Of a DNA stretch of 43,232 bases, positions 36,201 to 42,051 are shown one piece after another (position 1 is the stretch's first letter; the number at the start of each line of letters is the position of its first letter). A program made the translations under genes and the position numbers. The stretch spans positions 1 to 43,232 of the forward strand of contig JAISTH010000068.1 of the NCBI GenBank assembly GCA_031272715.1. Reading direction: 5' to 3'. The notes beneath the pieces are model-generated. The model did not search any database. It worked only from the letters and a program-made list of their open reading frames with translations, and had not been told where the DNA came from. This DNA is from Desulfovibrio sp. (lineage in GTDB: Bacteria; Desulfobacterota; Desulfovibrionia; Desulfovibrionales; Desulfovibrionaceae).

Positions 36201-39200
36201 CATCAACATAGGCGGCTCCGCCAACGTCACGCTGGGCGCATCCGGCAACGCCGACTCCGGCGTGGTCAAGGACGTCACGGTCGCGGGCGGCGGCACCGTC
36301 ACCATCGCCGGCGACGTCGAGGTGCAGGACGCGATCTCGGGCGGCGGCACCGTGGCGGTCACGGAAGGCACCCATCTCTCGGCCGGAACGATAGGCGACG
36401 CGGACGACTCCAACACCAAGCTCGGCGAACTGGCCGCGAATGGCGGTTCCATCGACACGCCAGGCGACGTGTACGTGGGGAATCTGGTTCTCGCCTCCAC
36501 CGCCACCTCCGTCGGCGGCACCGTCAAGGCGGACACCGCCAACATCACGGGCGGCACCCTGAACGCGGCAGACCTCACTGCTGGCACCCTGAACGCCATA
36601 GACACGACCACGACTGTCGACGGTCTCCTCAACGCGGACATCGCCAACGTCTCCGGCGGCAACCTCAACGCCGGAAATCTCACCGTCAACTCCCTGAACG
36701 CCAGCGGCACGACCACGACGGTCGAAGGCCTCCTCAGCGCGGACACCGCCAACGTCTCCGGCGGCAATCTCAACGCCGGAGCCGTCACGGCCGGGTCCTT
36801 CGACGTGATCGGCACGCAGACCAGGGTCGAGGGTGACGTCAACGTCACCGGCACGGCCAATGTCACGGAAGGCGCCCTCAGCGCCCGGAACGTCAACGCC
36901 GGCACCCTCAACGTGAACGCCGGAAACACGCTCAACGCCGCCGAGATGCAGGTCGGGACCCTCGCCGTGACAGACGCCACCGTCACGGTCACGGGCAACG
37001 TGGGCGTCAACGGCAACGCCACCCTCACGGACGCCACGTTCAACGCCAACGAACTCATGGCCGAGCGTCTCGTCGTGACGGGCGGAGAGACGAAGATCAC
37101 GAACGACATCAGCGTGACGGGTTCAGCGGAAATCTCCGGGGGCACGGTGAACGCCGGATACCTTTCCGTCTCCGCCGGGGACCTCACCATGAACGGCGGC
37201 ACCGCCACCGTCACGAACGACGTCAACGTGTCCCAGGGCAACATCGGCATCAGTGGTGGCACCCTCACGGCCCAGAACATCTCGGGCCAGAGCGTCAGCG
37301 CCACCGGCGCCGCCATCACGGCCGGGAACACCCTCACCGTCGGATCCGGAGGCGCGCAGATCGACGGCGGGACGCTGAAGACCGGCGTCCTCGCCATGGA
37401 GGGGGACACGACTCTCAGGAACGACGTCGTGGCCGAGATCGACTCCCTGGCGGCCAACGGGAAGAAGCTCTCGATAGGCCAGGGGAGCGACACCCAGGGC
37501 GCCACCGTGAAGATCGGCACCCTGAACCTCGGCGGCGGGACGATGCTCCTCGATCCCTCATGGGACGCCGAGAACCCCACCACGGTCGCCATCGCCGGCA
37601 CGAGCCTCGCCAACTCCTCGTCCAGCACGCAGGACGTCATCGTGGACGGCAAGGTGGGAGTCGGCCGGAACAGCTACCTCGCCTTCGGCACCAGCGATAC
37701 CACGAAGCTTCCGGAACTGCTGAAGAACGCCAATGTGGACTTCTCCGAGAACGGCGTCACGGCGGCCATGGGCGTCTTCTCGCGGATCACCGTGGGCACC
37801 GGGCAGGCCATCGTCGTGGACGGCTCGAAGTTCAGCGGCACGGACGCGAACGGCACCGTGGGAACCCTGGACAGCTACGTCTCCGGTGCGTCCGCAGGGA
37901 CCCTCACCTTCGCCAAGAACTCCCTGCTCGCGGTCTCCGTGGACATCGCCGCTGGAAGCGTCCCGGCCATATCCATCGAAGGGTCCAAGGGCACCGTCTA
38001 CCTCGCCGACAACGCCAAGCTCATGATCGCCGGCGCCAAGGCCAACACGACGTACGAGTTCAACATCGTGGGCACGACGGAAGAGGACGGCCAGATCACG
38101 TACACGAAACTGAACGACGACGGGACGGTGGGCAGCGAGATCGAAAGTCCCGAGGACACCAACGCCTGGACCGGGGAGAACCTGATGGCCGACTCGCCCC
38201 TGGTCTCCGTGACCGGCCTGACCCTCAACAACGGGAAGTACGTCGTCGAGACCGATCTCATCGGCGCGGCCGCGGTGCTTCCGGATCTCTCCCCGGGACA
38301 GCAGACGATCCTGGACGACATGGAACTCGGGAAGGGCGAGTCCCCCTTCCTGCGGAACGTCCTGGACGCCCTCCGCGACTCCGGGGACACGGGCCAGGCC
38401 ACCAAGACCATCGAGTCCGCGGCCCGGATCGCCACCCAGGGCGCCGTCATCCAGACGGCCATGCTCGCCGCGAACGCCGCCTCGGTCGCCCCGACCCAGC
38501 GTCTCACCCTGGCCACCGGGGCCGGGAGCACCCTGCTGGTGCAGCCCGTCATCGGCTCCTCCATCCGTGCGGCGGACAGGACGGCAAGCGGCCTGGCCCT
38601 CTGGATCGCGCCCATGTACCAGACCCAGGAAGGCTGGGGCGTGAAGGCGGGCTCCCAGAACACCGCATGGACCACCGCTCTCGGCGGCGTCGCCGTGGGT
38701 GCGGACGTCACCATGGGCTCCGCCATCCGCCTGGGCGCCAACTTCCAGCTCGGCGGCGGCTACGCCAAGGGCCAGGGGGATCTCGCCGCCACCCAGAACA
38801 ACGCCAACTACTGGGGCATCGGCGCCTACGCCGGACTGTCCGGGGACAACACCCTCCTCGCCCTGGACATCAACTACACGAAGGTCAACAACAGCCTGAA
38901 GCAGGAACTGCCCTCCGGCATCGGGGACGGGTCCCTCTCCGCCAGCGTCGTGGCCAACGTCATCACCGCGGGCCTGCGGGGCGAGTACAGGTTCGCGACC
39001 CCGGTGGGCGACTTCGTCCCCTACACCAGCCTGCGGTACATGCGCATCAACACCGACGGATACAGCGCGAAGAGCGGCGACATGGACGTGCTGAAGGCCG
39101 ACGCCACGACGCAGACCGTGTGGACCTTCCCCACCGGCGTGACCTTCGCGAAGGACGTGGCCCTCAGCAACGGCTGGTACTTCAAGCCCACCGTGGGAGC

Positions 39201-39432
39201 CGCCGTCATCCCGGCCACCGGGGACACCAAGGCGAAGTCCGCGGTCAGGTTCGTCGGAGTGGACACGAAGGCGAACCTCGAGGCCGAGGTCGTGGACAGC
39301 TTCGCCTACCAGGGACAGCTCGGGGCGGAGTTCGGGGACGACACGCTGAAGTTCGGGCTGCAGTACCTGCTGACGGCCTCCGAGCACACGGCGTCCCACG
39401 CGGGCCAACTGAGCTTCAGGCTGGAGTTCTGA
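24217..39432 (+). CDS. Giant autotransporter adhesin (type Va, AIDA-like/PATR repeats)
   Basis: 5071-aa single-chain autotransporter. An 80-residue soluble leader precedes the hydrophobic export signal (about 81-100, KFVAAMALACTLAGVTVPWT; cleavage predicted after ARA-103), far longer than usual. Residues about 140-2030 are AIDA-like beta-helix repeats (core VSSGGxQxVSSGG) with large internal duplications. About 2040-2720 carries PATR-type units (TKTGSGTLILAGANDYLGG and relatives). About 3323-3418 is a Ser/Gly linker; more beta-helix follows, then an alpha-helical linker near 4730 and the 12-strand barrel domain (about 4780-5071), ending in QLSFRLEF with terminal Phe. ATG 24217 has AGAGGG upstream. 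It is expected to be exported by Sec and displayed through its own barrel (BAM-assisted), probably for adhesion or aggregation. The first passenger part (about 24640-25500) is markedly lower in G+C than the rest, suggesting mosaic origin. Confidence 0.96.
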   Translation: MNSRQNSTGLSAMYGLCHASDGAASHIEDSLRGVVREGGISASAQDVARIAADAWRHSGGSRARFVEEMKARLGDVTGGRKFVAAMALACTLAGVTVPWTARAETSVSDSPAETADAGSSASSDSADGTFVSLSSGGLVSGGGLAAASSYNGNVFSSGTYTVSTGDVLSSVTFLSGAVLNVNGSVTANSLTFSSGAIAYVRATVSGTYANKVSGGTVYISSGGYYKAQLRIYDGGHVYIFSGGSASSVDVLGSGTLNISSGASAIEVGVSAAGGRIYIRDGAFASNVDVGGTVSAGGVFVYGVDSASAVLVGGNMWGPLHVSNGVASGFEAVKGETYVYSRGLVSGASYVLGTTGDAKLYVYNGGSAVGNYFSKGGLASYNTYIYVSSGGYAANNTMWDGGNMYVSCGGVGNSNSIVVNGRLYVSGAVRAGSTYRGVVSNTVLGSGTPSAYVYNYASAIRTTISGGTLTLLNGAEASSTLAGVDSRATAISTIVSGGTLYVSQGIASATSIYGGQLTVAATGSAVSTYIYGSVGLSVASGAFVSGVTVQSGGTFIADSTYNYISGLQVQSGGAVAFASGFNGSGMTFSGGVTLRFGSGTTLVDAVIAGGSAGGIAYVSNGATASNMSVYGTLHVSGDPAGAAAASATLTKVSSGGAMSVGGKASVTSTTVHNAGTLNVNSLAAAGALVSRIFVVGGTMNVNSGGTATGIEVSGNGVVQVSGSGIANAVSVYNGSLVVKDGGLVSATVVQGGIQRIEGGSASATTVSGGSQVVAGGVATSNTISAAQIVSGTGASAVANTIVAGGVQTVQAGGYASGNAVAGSQTVSGASASALSTTISSGAVQFVAGTGSALANAILRGGLQTVEAGGFASGNSIAGIQTVSGASASALLTTVSSGATQTVTAGGLATSNTVLAGGVQNVQASGLATSNVIAGTQTVSGASASALVTTVSSGKTQTVQAGGVATSNTILAGATQTVQASGLVTSSLVAGTQIVSGTAASALVTTVSSGGTQTVTVGGMVSATTLVGNAVQTLVGAGAKADATTVSSGGTQNVSSGGSATDTTLLSGVQNVYASGSALTATVSAGGVQRVSSGGLASGATILSGGTQTVYVGATIQNALVSGGVQQISSGATVTGTTIRTGDQHVYAGGNASNAVVSAGGVQNLSSGGKGYGTTVSAGGSQNVHASGSALTATVHGVQNVSTGGFASGILVSAGGVQNLAGVASATRLVGGTQNVSAGGSAMTATVSASGVQRVSSGGLASGTTVLAGGSQTVYVGATVQSALVSGGVQQVSTGATVTGTTIRTGAQHVYTGGNASNTVVSTGGVQHLSSGGKGYGTTVSAGGSQNVSSGGLASGTLISASGVQNLAGIASATTILGGTQNVSAGGSAMTATVSTGGVQNVSGGGSAVTATITAGGVQNLLGGGTAVATLVSGGTQNVSANGLASGATIRTGTQNLLAGAKASGTVVSSGVQNVSAGASATSTTLVVNGSQTVLAAGTALGTQISSGGRQTVSAGGTATSTTIHSAGSQTLAGTATTVTVAVGGTQIVQSAGYATAVTLAGVQTVSSGGRTSNVTINSRGVQTVSSGATATSTTINSAGSQVLAGTANFATIAAGGSQIVQGTGYASGVTLAGVQTVSSGGRTSNVAIDNGGVQTVSSGGSASATQIKNGGAQTIFASGSATSADVSAGGKQHVSSGGVVSATTVRAGGSQIVYLGGSALDASISSGGNQTVSSGGYISRTFLYAGANQNIAIGATALETTLVGATQNVSGIASGTVVSGAGAIQNVLSGGSTTLTTVSDSGVQNVSRSGTATSTLVGASGVQNVAGLAIDAQISSGGRQNVTSGGSAADATVSDGGAQHVSTGGIASGTKLGAGGSQTVSTGGSATETTVDSGAIETILSRGIASGVVLSSGGALNVALGGSAREVFQSVGGILQVTVKGGDSASVSGTNAGGTFQLASGSASNFILYDGGTMTVSNGGTALRTLVSSGGVQTLMANGLASTVDVSSGGTLAVSGGSVGGDVNIRDGAVLTGTTVAMVGNGARMIMEAAEDASRTVTAGIVGSGAVSKVGAGTVQFVGKNTYAGSTVVVAGTLAGNVTASASLTVSAGAVYAGSGVDGLASARAVGGLSGAGDIRYTDGFSIGGGVFTGSIDDTNIGGITKTGSGTLILAGANDYLGGVTISGGTLGGNLVEGRNMTLLGGGTYDGAKFGATGVSTGLMAHSIGVLSGTAGTLIKNTNGLTVEAGVFAGNIDSTNSGALAKVGSGTLVLAGSNAYRGSTVISEGRLAGNIVGNGDLTILSGGTYAGGAYNTAGVSTGKASRVISSLLGETGATIAETSGLTISTGNFDGVIDETNVGGLVKSGTGTLVLAGDNTYQGSTVVAGGSLVLNGINAYQGGTRIMSGATLIVSSEENIGGAGADAILSQGGTLQITGDRLLADIELAGSGEAAIKVAGGVTELGGDITGTGALAKNGSADDVLLLTGRNSYTGGTTISGGTLAGNIAAGTNLTIKNSGVYDGATYAGSDGYVAQEGVATGRSIGTLSGAAGTTIKNTSGLSVAAGSFGGVIDESNVGGLVKVGSGTLVLTGETAYLGDTVVEGGTLSGNIASNTSLTVEYGAIYDGGQTSRFLDGIYGDGNVRLSGYAGLVVSQGDFGGRLLTTDGSLTKVGEDTLTLTGASAFTGYSLDIQGGRLELDDAATIAPKWLTMKAGTTLDISQAGAYAATPLTLHNLQIDHRNVADGQSGAATVVGNLKIVGTATDPGFIRFYMPSETQSGSVLLAVEGNATVDYATINLTFDGAATLATGERLTLVDATGTGSYNLSHLTISTDNGSIFTLQVVGNDLVAVRASGTASDPVTPPADPTDPESVLVVASGQTESHVYVAINGNSVVLDGSAKSLALTVEADGVLNAESVLNVDERITDFGAGKIRTAQVMVIGGTSAVLAGGTVQVAGEGGQGSLMGGTLVNSSVLQLGDREAGNVGGTVWVDLTNAGQVEVEGTWTLAAEKLLSNQSAGTITVNDNATLDLMGGSVSNDGVIDVNGGTVQVMGSAIPNLIGREDGNASTQKGRIAVHDGGTLTAADDVTVSPDWIVGGTNTRGRIGLGNDATFNIYGDLNLSGGGILDVGASSNVEVFVGRNLNVSGSTDITGDVNLHVTSALDIQSGTLKVAGAATIAPSYLSLRDGTALNILQATAYGAATPLALRGVEVHGAAAISGNVRIGGTASNPGFISFDVASTAGNGSTFLSVAGNVTVDHATLYLTFPDDTVGLSNSQKFVLIDVTDSGKGEYVLANLTLTANDANSGADFTLAVEGQDLVAVYNGGSVSSGGSSSGGDASSGGDVSSGGSSDVSSGGSSDVSSGGSSDLDSSGGSSGGSSDVSSGGSSDVSSGGSSGVDSSGGSSGTNSSGGSSGVDSSGGSYIPTSSLVVSAGQTSTYASVTLSGSAINTGDDILALEVKSGGVLQVTGALNLAGSAAEFGDGTLRTDSALHVGDDVAMNSGTLQVVGTGGAAVVDGGTLRNYAAFNLGDRTAAGQGAGQGGTIGVNLRNSGVVRVLAGSWSLTSGGTLANLYGGTVLVSGNLNLRAGSAENSGYIGVNGGTLSVTGSQMLTLLARESGNTAEAGRKGYMRVKDGGVIDVDGTLSMNADWIKGGDSGSYGGTVYVGTSGTLQTNTLNLSGSRLDLGSVSGARITARNVNLANDFAIGGNTNLDVTNGSLNASGTLTLDGNAKVRVAGNGATVSGSSITISDSAGNPEMILGAVTADNGIIAADITVGSGSGQLTVGGGTWALNTGKTVSVEGDAASLVVGNSGNAAVTARLEIANGASLVETRDDGINVLNNGTLAMGFEAAKNVGGTVRLASGGTISVSGIGDISKDDFVTFKSGLVNGNGMLYTDAEIEELKEMAAAGSGSYDDLFGSDGVMNGLENTGNNQTSGITVTDVKNDGEGGGTNMTGTFGAAEMADGEGNERLNVSSGTLALTGGSSGGNLVTSGGSAAGINIGGSANVTLGASGNADSGVVKDVTVAGGGTVTIAGDVEVQDAISGGGTVAVTEGTHLSAGTIGDADDSNTKLGELAANGGSIDTPGDVYVGNLVLASTATSVGGTVKADTANITGGTLNAADLTAGTLNAIDTTTTVDGLLNADIANVSGGNLNAGNLTVNSLNASGTTTTVEGLLSADTANVSGGNLNAGAVTAGSFDVIGTQTRVEGDVNVTGTANVTEGALSARNVNAGTLNVNAGNTLNAAEMQVGTLAVTDATVTVTGNVGVNGNATLTDATFNANELMAERLVVTGGETKITNDISVTGSAEISGGTVNAGYLSVSAGDLTMNGGTATVTNDVNVSQGNIGISGGTLTAQNISGQSVSATGAAITAGNTLTVGSGGAQIDGGTLKTGVLAMEGDTTLRNDVVAEIDSLAANGKKLSIGQGSDTQGATVKIGTLNLGGGTMLLDPSWDAENPTTVAIAGTSLANSSSSTQDVIVDGKVGVGRNSYLAFGTSDTTKLPELLKNANVDFSENGVTAAMGVFSRITVGTGQAIVVDGSKFSGTDANGTVGTLDSYVSGASAGTLTFAKNSLLAVSVDIAAGSVPAISIEGSKGTVYLADNAKLMIAGAKANTTYEFNIVGTTEEDGQITYTKLNDDGTVGSEIESPEDTNAWTGENLMADSPLVSVTGLTLNNGKYVVETDLIGAAAVLPDLSPGQQTILDDMELGKGESPFLRNVLDALRDSGDTGQATKTIESAARIATQGAVIQTAMLAANAASVAPTQRLTLATGAGSTLLVQPVIGSSIRAADRTASGLALWIAPMYQTQEGWGVKAGSQNTAWTTALGGVAVGADVTMGSAIRLGANFQLGGGYAKGQGDLAATQNNANYWGIGAYAGLSGDNTLLALDINYTKVNNSLKQELPSGIGDGSLSASVVANVITAGLRGEYRFATPVGDFVPYTSLRYMRINTDGYSAKSGDMDVLKADATTQTVWTFPTGVTFAKDVALSNGWYFKPTVGAAVIPATGDTKAKSAVRFVGVDTKANLEAEVVDSFAYQGQLGAEFGDDTLKFGLQYLLTASEHTASHAGQLSFRLEF
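26683..27354 (+). repeat. Four tandem 168-bp repeats in the autotransporter
   Basis: The phrase coding QTVSGASASAL (last copy QIVSGTAASAL) recurs at exactly 168-base steps, beginning at 26683, 26851, 27019 and 27187 (56 residues per unit). The units contain the AIDA-like SSGG strands and differ by point changes. Confidence 0.85.
27437..28370 (+). repeat. 492-bp direct duplication in the autotransporter
   Basis: The segment containing VQRVSSGGLASG, QTVYVGAT, TVTGTTIRTG, GNASN and SSGGKGYGTTVSAGGSQNV occurs twice at an offset of 492 bases (164 codons), for example CGTGCAACGC at 27471 and CGTGCAGCGC at 27963. The copies are near-identical at DNA level, with a short stretch in the middle of copy 1 (HASGSALTATVHGVQNV) shortened or replaced in copy 2. 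Confidence 0.85.
28765..29196 (+). repeat. 216-bp direct duplication in the autotransporter
   Basis: GCCACCAGCACCACGATC recurs at 28765 and 28981, an offset of 216 bases (72 codons). The repeat units encode ATSTTIxSAGSQxLAGTA and AGVQTVSSGGRTSNV, almost unchanged between copies. Confidence 0.85.
34186..34470 (+). repeat. Ser/Gly-coding minisatellite in the autotransporter
   Basis: Tandem 24- to 27-base units built from AGCAGCGGCGG encode SSGGSSDV, SSGGSSGVD and similar stretches for about 95 residues. It joins two beta-helix passenger parts as a flexible linker and is prone to unit gain or loss in frame. Confidence 0.9.
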
Positions 39433-39471
39433 TAACGAGATATCCTGGCATCGAGGGCGCATCCTGACGGT

Positions 39472-39515
39472 GACGGCGGTCCGCTCCTGCATGGGGCGGG
39501 CCGCCGTCTGTTTGT
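39472..39515 (+). terminator. Intrinsic terminator of the autotransporter gene
   Basis: GACGGCGG plus CCGC (39472-39484, one G-U pair) folds against GCGG plus CCGCCGTC (39496-39508) with an 11-base loop, followed by TGTTTGT. It lies 40 bases beyond the stop codon. Confidence 0.75.
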
Positions 39516-40187
39516 GCCGGAGGGCGGCGGGCATGAAGGCCGCCCGGGGATCGCTGCGTACAAATGATGCGGTATTGGGTGGTGGGTCGGCCGAATAGAC
39601 GGGACGCGGCCCCGTCCTTTCCGGCGCATCTTTTGGCCCGGTCGAGGCCGGTCTCCATCATCGGGACTTTGGCTCGGCGATTTCCTTCATCCGCAGGGGG
39701 AGACCTTCGCCTCCCGTCCTTGCGCCGTACCGCTTCCCCCGGACTGTCCTGCCATGGGAGCGCAACCGTCTATCTGGGCGGACCATTTTTTTCGCGGAAG
39801 CCAAAATTTCTTGACGGCCTTCCCGAAGACATGATAAATTGCCTCCAAGCAACAGGGTGCGCCGCCAACGAGGCCGTCATGCCGTGGCGCACGCCCTCCA
39901 AACGGGGAACGACCGGGCACGGCCGCGGCGACCCTTCCGGGACATGTCCGGGGACGGCTGCGTCCTTCCGATCGGTGCCCATGGCGCAGGCGGATACGAT
40001 GTTCCTGGTCGAGGGGGCACTGAAACCGTTGTCTTGATGTGCATTTAGGTTGTCGAGGAAAATCGCACTTTGCCGGGCGGTCCGGCAATGAAAAACCTCG
40101 AAATCCGTTATTGGTTGGGCTGAAACCGTATAGACATTGAATATAAACGGAGGTAGACAGCTCAGCCTAAGCTATCCAGAGCGGTAG
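39516..40187. other. Gene-poor transition to a lower-GC island
   Basis: No convincing gene. TTGACG at about 39812, followed by 17-18 bases and an ATAAAT/TAAATT box, is a possible plus-strand promoter with no clear gene behind it. From about 40040 the sequence becomes visibly richer in A+T and stays so through hipA and the IS-like gene. Confidence 0.4.
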
Positions 40188-40583
40188 ATGATGCGTTTCC
40201 TGCTATGGCTGTCTGGCCCTGTTTTGATGGTGTGCGGCTTCTTGTGCAAATACCCGAGGAGGGCCTTCAACTGGCTCCGCAACACGAAATTAGGCAATGA
40301 CATCAAGAAATTGGGCGGGGAAAGAATCGTCAGTTACGATAAGATATGTAATCTTCTGTCGAAAGTTTCTGCTGCATTTCTTGTTGGTGCGTATTTGACA
40401 TCTCGCAATTTAACTGACTCTTTCATCTTATTAGTGTTATTCTCAATCACTTTTTTATGTCATCTTATTTTTGGCAAACTCTCAGACATCGAGAATGAGG
40501 AAAAAAATGACTTGGATTATTCTTGCATCTGGCGCTGTCGTTATTGCGACTATAATAGTTGGACTCAGGCAGGCCAAGCGTGA
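40188..40583 (+). CDS. Small membrane protein, unrecognised
   Basis: 131-aa protein with three probable membrane segments (about 4-20 LLWLSGPVLMVCGFLCK; 57-73 LSKVSAAFLVGAYLTSR; 78-97 FILLVLFSITFLCHLIFG) and a basic loop between the first two. It then ends in a charged, Cys-containing tail. I do not recognise a family. The start is ATG 40188 or ATG 40191; the ribosome-binding site is weak (GCGG), although a good GGAGG stands some 35 bases further upstream. Its end overlaps the next small gene and both precede a strong terminator, which supports a real operon. Codon use is A/T-rich compared with the left part of the window. Confidence 0.6.
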   Translation: MMRFLLWLSGPVLMVCGFLCKYPRRAFNWLRNTKLGNDIKKLGGERIVSYDKICNLLSKVSAAFLVGAYLTSRNLTDSFILLVLFSITFLCHLIFGKLSDIENEEKNDLDYSCIWRCRYCDYNSWTQAGQA

Positions 40584-40596
40584 CGGATTGATTTGA
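40507..40596 (+). CDS. Overlapping 29-aa hydrophobic peptide
   Basis: A 29-codon frame overlaps the end of the 131-aa gene in another reading frame. ATG 40507 has GAGG about six bases upstream. The product begins MTW and is one hydrophobic segment (WIILASGAVVIATIIVGL) followed by a basic end (RQAKRDGLI), the shape of small membrane peptides, including some toxins. The terminator at 40647 lies 50 bases after its stop. Translational coupling to the preceding gene is likely if it is real. Confidence 0.5.
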   Translation: MTWIILASGAVVIATIIVGLRQAKRDGLI

Positions 40597-40646
40597 TTCG
40601 CTAGGCACGACTCTCTTATGGAGTCTGTTGCATCGCTTCCACTTCA

Positions 40647-40687
40647 GCGATTGGCTTGGCGTGACATCCGAGCCAATCGCCTTTTTT
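40647..40687 (+). terminator. Strong intrinsic terminator
   Basis: GCGATTGGCT (40647-40656) pairs perfectly with AGCCAATCGC (40671-40680) across 14 bases and is followed directly by C and six T. It closes the small membrane-protein operon. Confidence 0.92.
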
Positions 40688-40723
40688 GTATCCAGATCAC
40701 TTCTCCGATGATACGTTTAATTG

Positions 40724-40752
40724 TTGACATACTTGGCGCCATACAACTTAAT
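40724..40752 (+). promoter_or_regulatory. Sigma-70 promoter of hipA
   Basis: Consensus TTGACA (40724-40729), 17 bases, then CTTAAT (40747-40752, four of six matches). It lies downstream of the strong terminator and 90 bases before the hipA start, so hipA has its own transcript. Confidence 0.65.
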
Positions 40753-40843
40753 TGCGTCCCTTATTTCTCTCCTGCCATATCTGATAAACCTTACCGCTTA
40801 CATTGTTACAGGAATGCTCTCACACATTGAGGAGGAGCCCGTC

Positions 40844-42034
40844 ATGATCGACTTCGGAACGCCGGACATACTCAATGTCTACATCGACGGAACGCATGTC
40901 GGGATCATCGAGTCCATCAACGAGAAGCACACGAGTCTGACATTTCGCTACACGGACGAGTGGAAGCTGTCGGGGAAAGGGTTCCCCATATCGCTGTCGA
41001 TGCCGTTCAACGGGGATTTCCCGGCGAGGGTGCCCACGAATTTCTTCTCGAACCTCTTCCCCGAGGACAATATCCTTGAGCGCATGGCCGACGAGGCGAA
41101 TGTCAAACCATACGACCTGACGGGACTTCTGCGTGCATACGGCCGTGACTGCGCAGGTGCCATGGTCATCGTCGAGGGTAGTCTCGAGGATTTGCCATCG
41201 GCCGAGCCGATCGATGTGACCGACAGACTGGCGAAAGCCATCGAACAATGCGAGCCCATTTCCACGATCCCCGGCAGGAAGGCGGCTCTCGCAGGCCAGC
41301 AGGACAAGCTCGCCGTGATATTCTCCCATGGCGCGGACGGACCGACGATACTCCTCCCTCAGGACTGCAGACCCACAACACACATCCTCAAACCCTACGG
41401 CGCATTTTGCCTCAATGAGCTGATATGCAACAGACTCGCCGCCGCATGTGGGTTCAATGTGCCGAAAGGCGAGCTCTTCGCATCCTATGGCTTTGAAATC
41501 CTTGCGACTGAGCGATACGACAGGACGAAAGAACCAGATTCAAGGCGAATCCATCAAGAGGATTTCTGTCAGGCATTGGGATTCAGCAGTAATGTCAGGT
41601 ATGGGCACAGCAGACTAATCGATTATCGCGTCATTGCGGATTTCTTCAGGCATCACAAGTTCGACGCATATCTTATCGACATCGTCCGAATTGTGGCATT
41701 CAATGCCATCGTCGGGAACGGCGATGCGCATGCGAAGAACTTTTCGCTCCTGCTCAGCAGTAAAGGCGTTGCCCTTGCACCTTTCTATGATCTCTGTTCG
41801 ACAACGGCGTACAACATGATGTTGCAGAGTGAAGGAGAAGGTGAGACATTTGCGGGGTTCGACGAATCGTTCGCCTTTCCCATAGGCAAGGCGAACTACA
41901 TCGAGAGCATCACAGACAACGATCTGTGCGACTTCGCGCACACCATGGGCTTGTCGCCAAATAAAAATGGGCATATTACAAGTACCGTCCCGCTCAGTTG
42001 GCCGTTCGTTCAACGAGCTTTACAAATTCCGTAA
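40844..42034 (+). CDS. hipA: HipA-type serine/threonine kinase toxin, apparently orphan
   Basis: 396-aa HipA family kinase. Family members phosphorylate targets such as glutamyl-tRNA synthetase and cause growth arrest; this one's target is unknown. Features: the N-subdomain-1 fold (VYIDGTHVGIIE; TNFFSNLFPE), ATP-site residues ALAGQQDKLAV (about 147-157; many relatives have GVQ, here GQQ), HILKP (180-184), the family ERYDR, HQEDFCQALG, the catalytic loop NGDAHAKNF (292-300, catalytic D294) and the metal-binding FYDL. ATG 40844 has GAGGAGG at six to seven bases. The in-frame extension to 40721 would include the promoter and is not used. No HipB-like helix-turn-helix antitoxin is seen before or after it. 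Its nearest right neighbour is an IS-like transposase gene. Confidence 0.92.
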   Translation: MIDFGTPDILNVYIDGTHVGIIESINEKHTSLTFRYTDEWKLSGKGFPISLSMPFNGDFPARVPTNFFSNLFPEDNILERMADEANVKPYDLTGLLRAYGRDCAGAMVIVEGSLEDLPSAEPIDVTDRLAKAIEQCEPISTIPGRKAALAGQQDKLAVIFSHGADGPTILLPQDCRPTTHILKPYGAFCLNELICNRLAAACGFNVPKGELFASYGFEILATERYDRTKEPDSRRIHQEDFCQALGFSSNVRYGHSRLIDYRVIADFFRHHKFDAYLIDIVRIVAFNAIVGNGDAHAKNFSLLLSSKGVALAPFYDLCSTTAYNMMLQSEGEGETFAGFDESFAFPIGKANYIESITDNDLCDFAHTMGLSPNKNGHITSTVPLSWPFVQRALQIP

Positions 42035-42051
42035 ACTGAGTTTGCATTTGT

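Noticed and set aside
40721..40843. N-terminal hydrophobic extension of HipA
   Set aside because: It would overlap the hipA promoter; GAGGAGG before ATG 40844 and normal HipA length fit the shorter start. HipA proteins are cytoplasmic.
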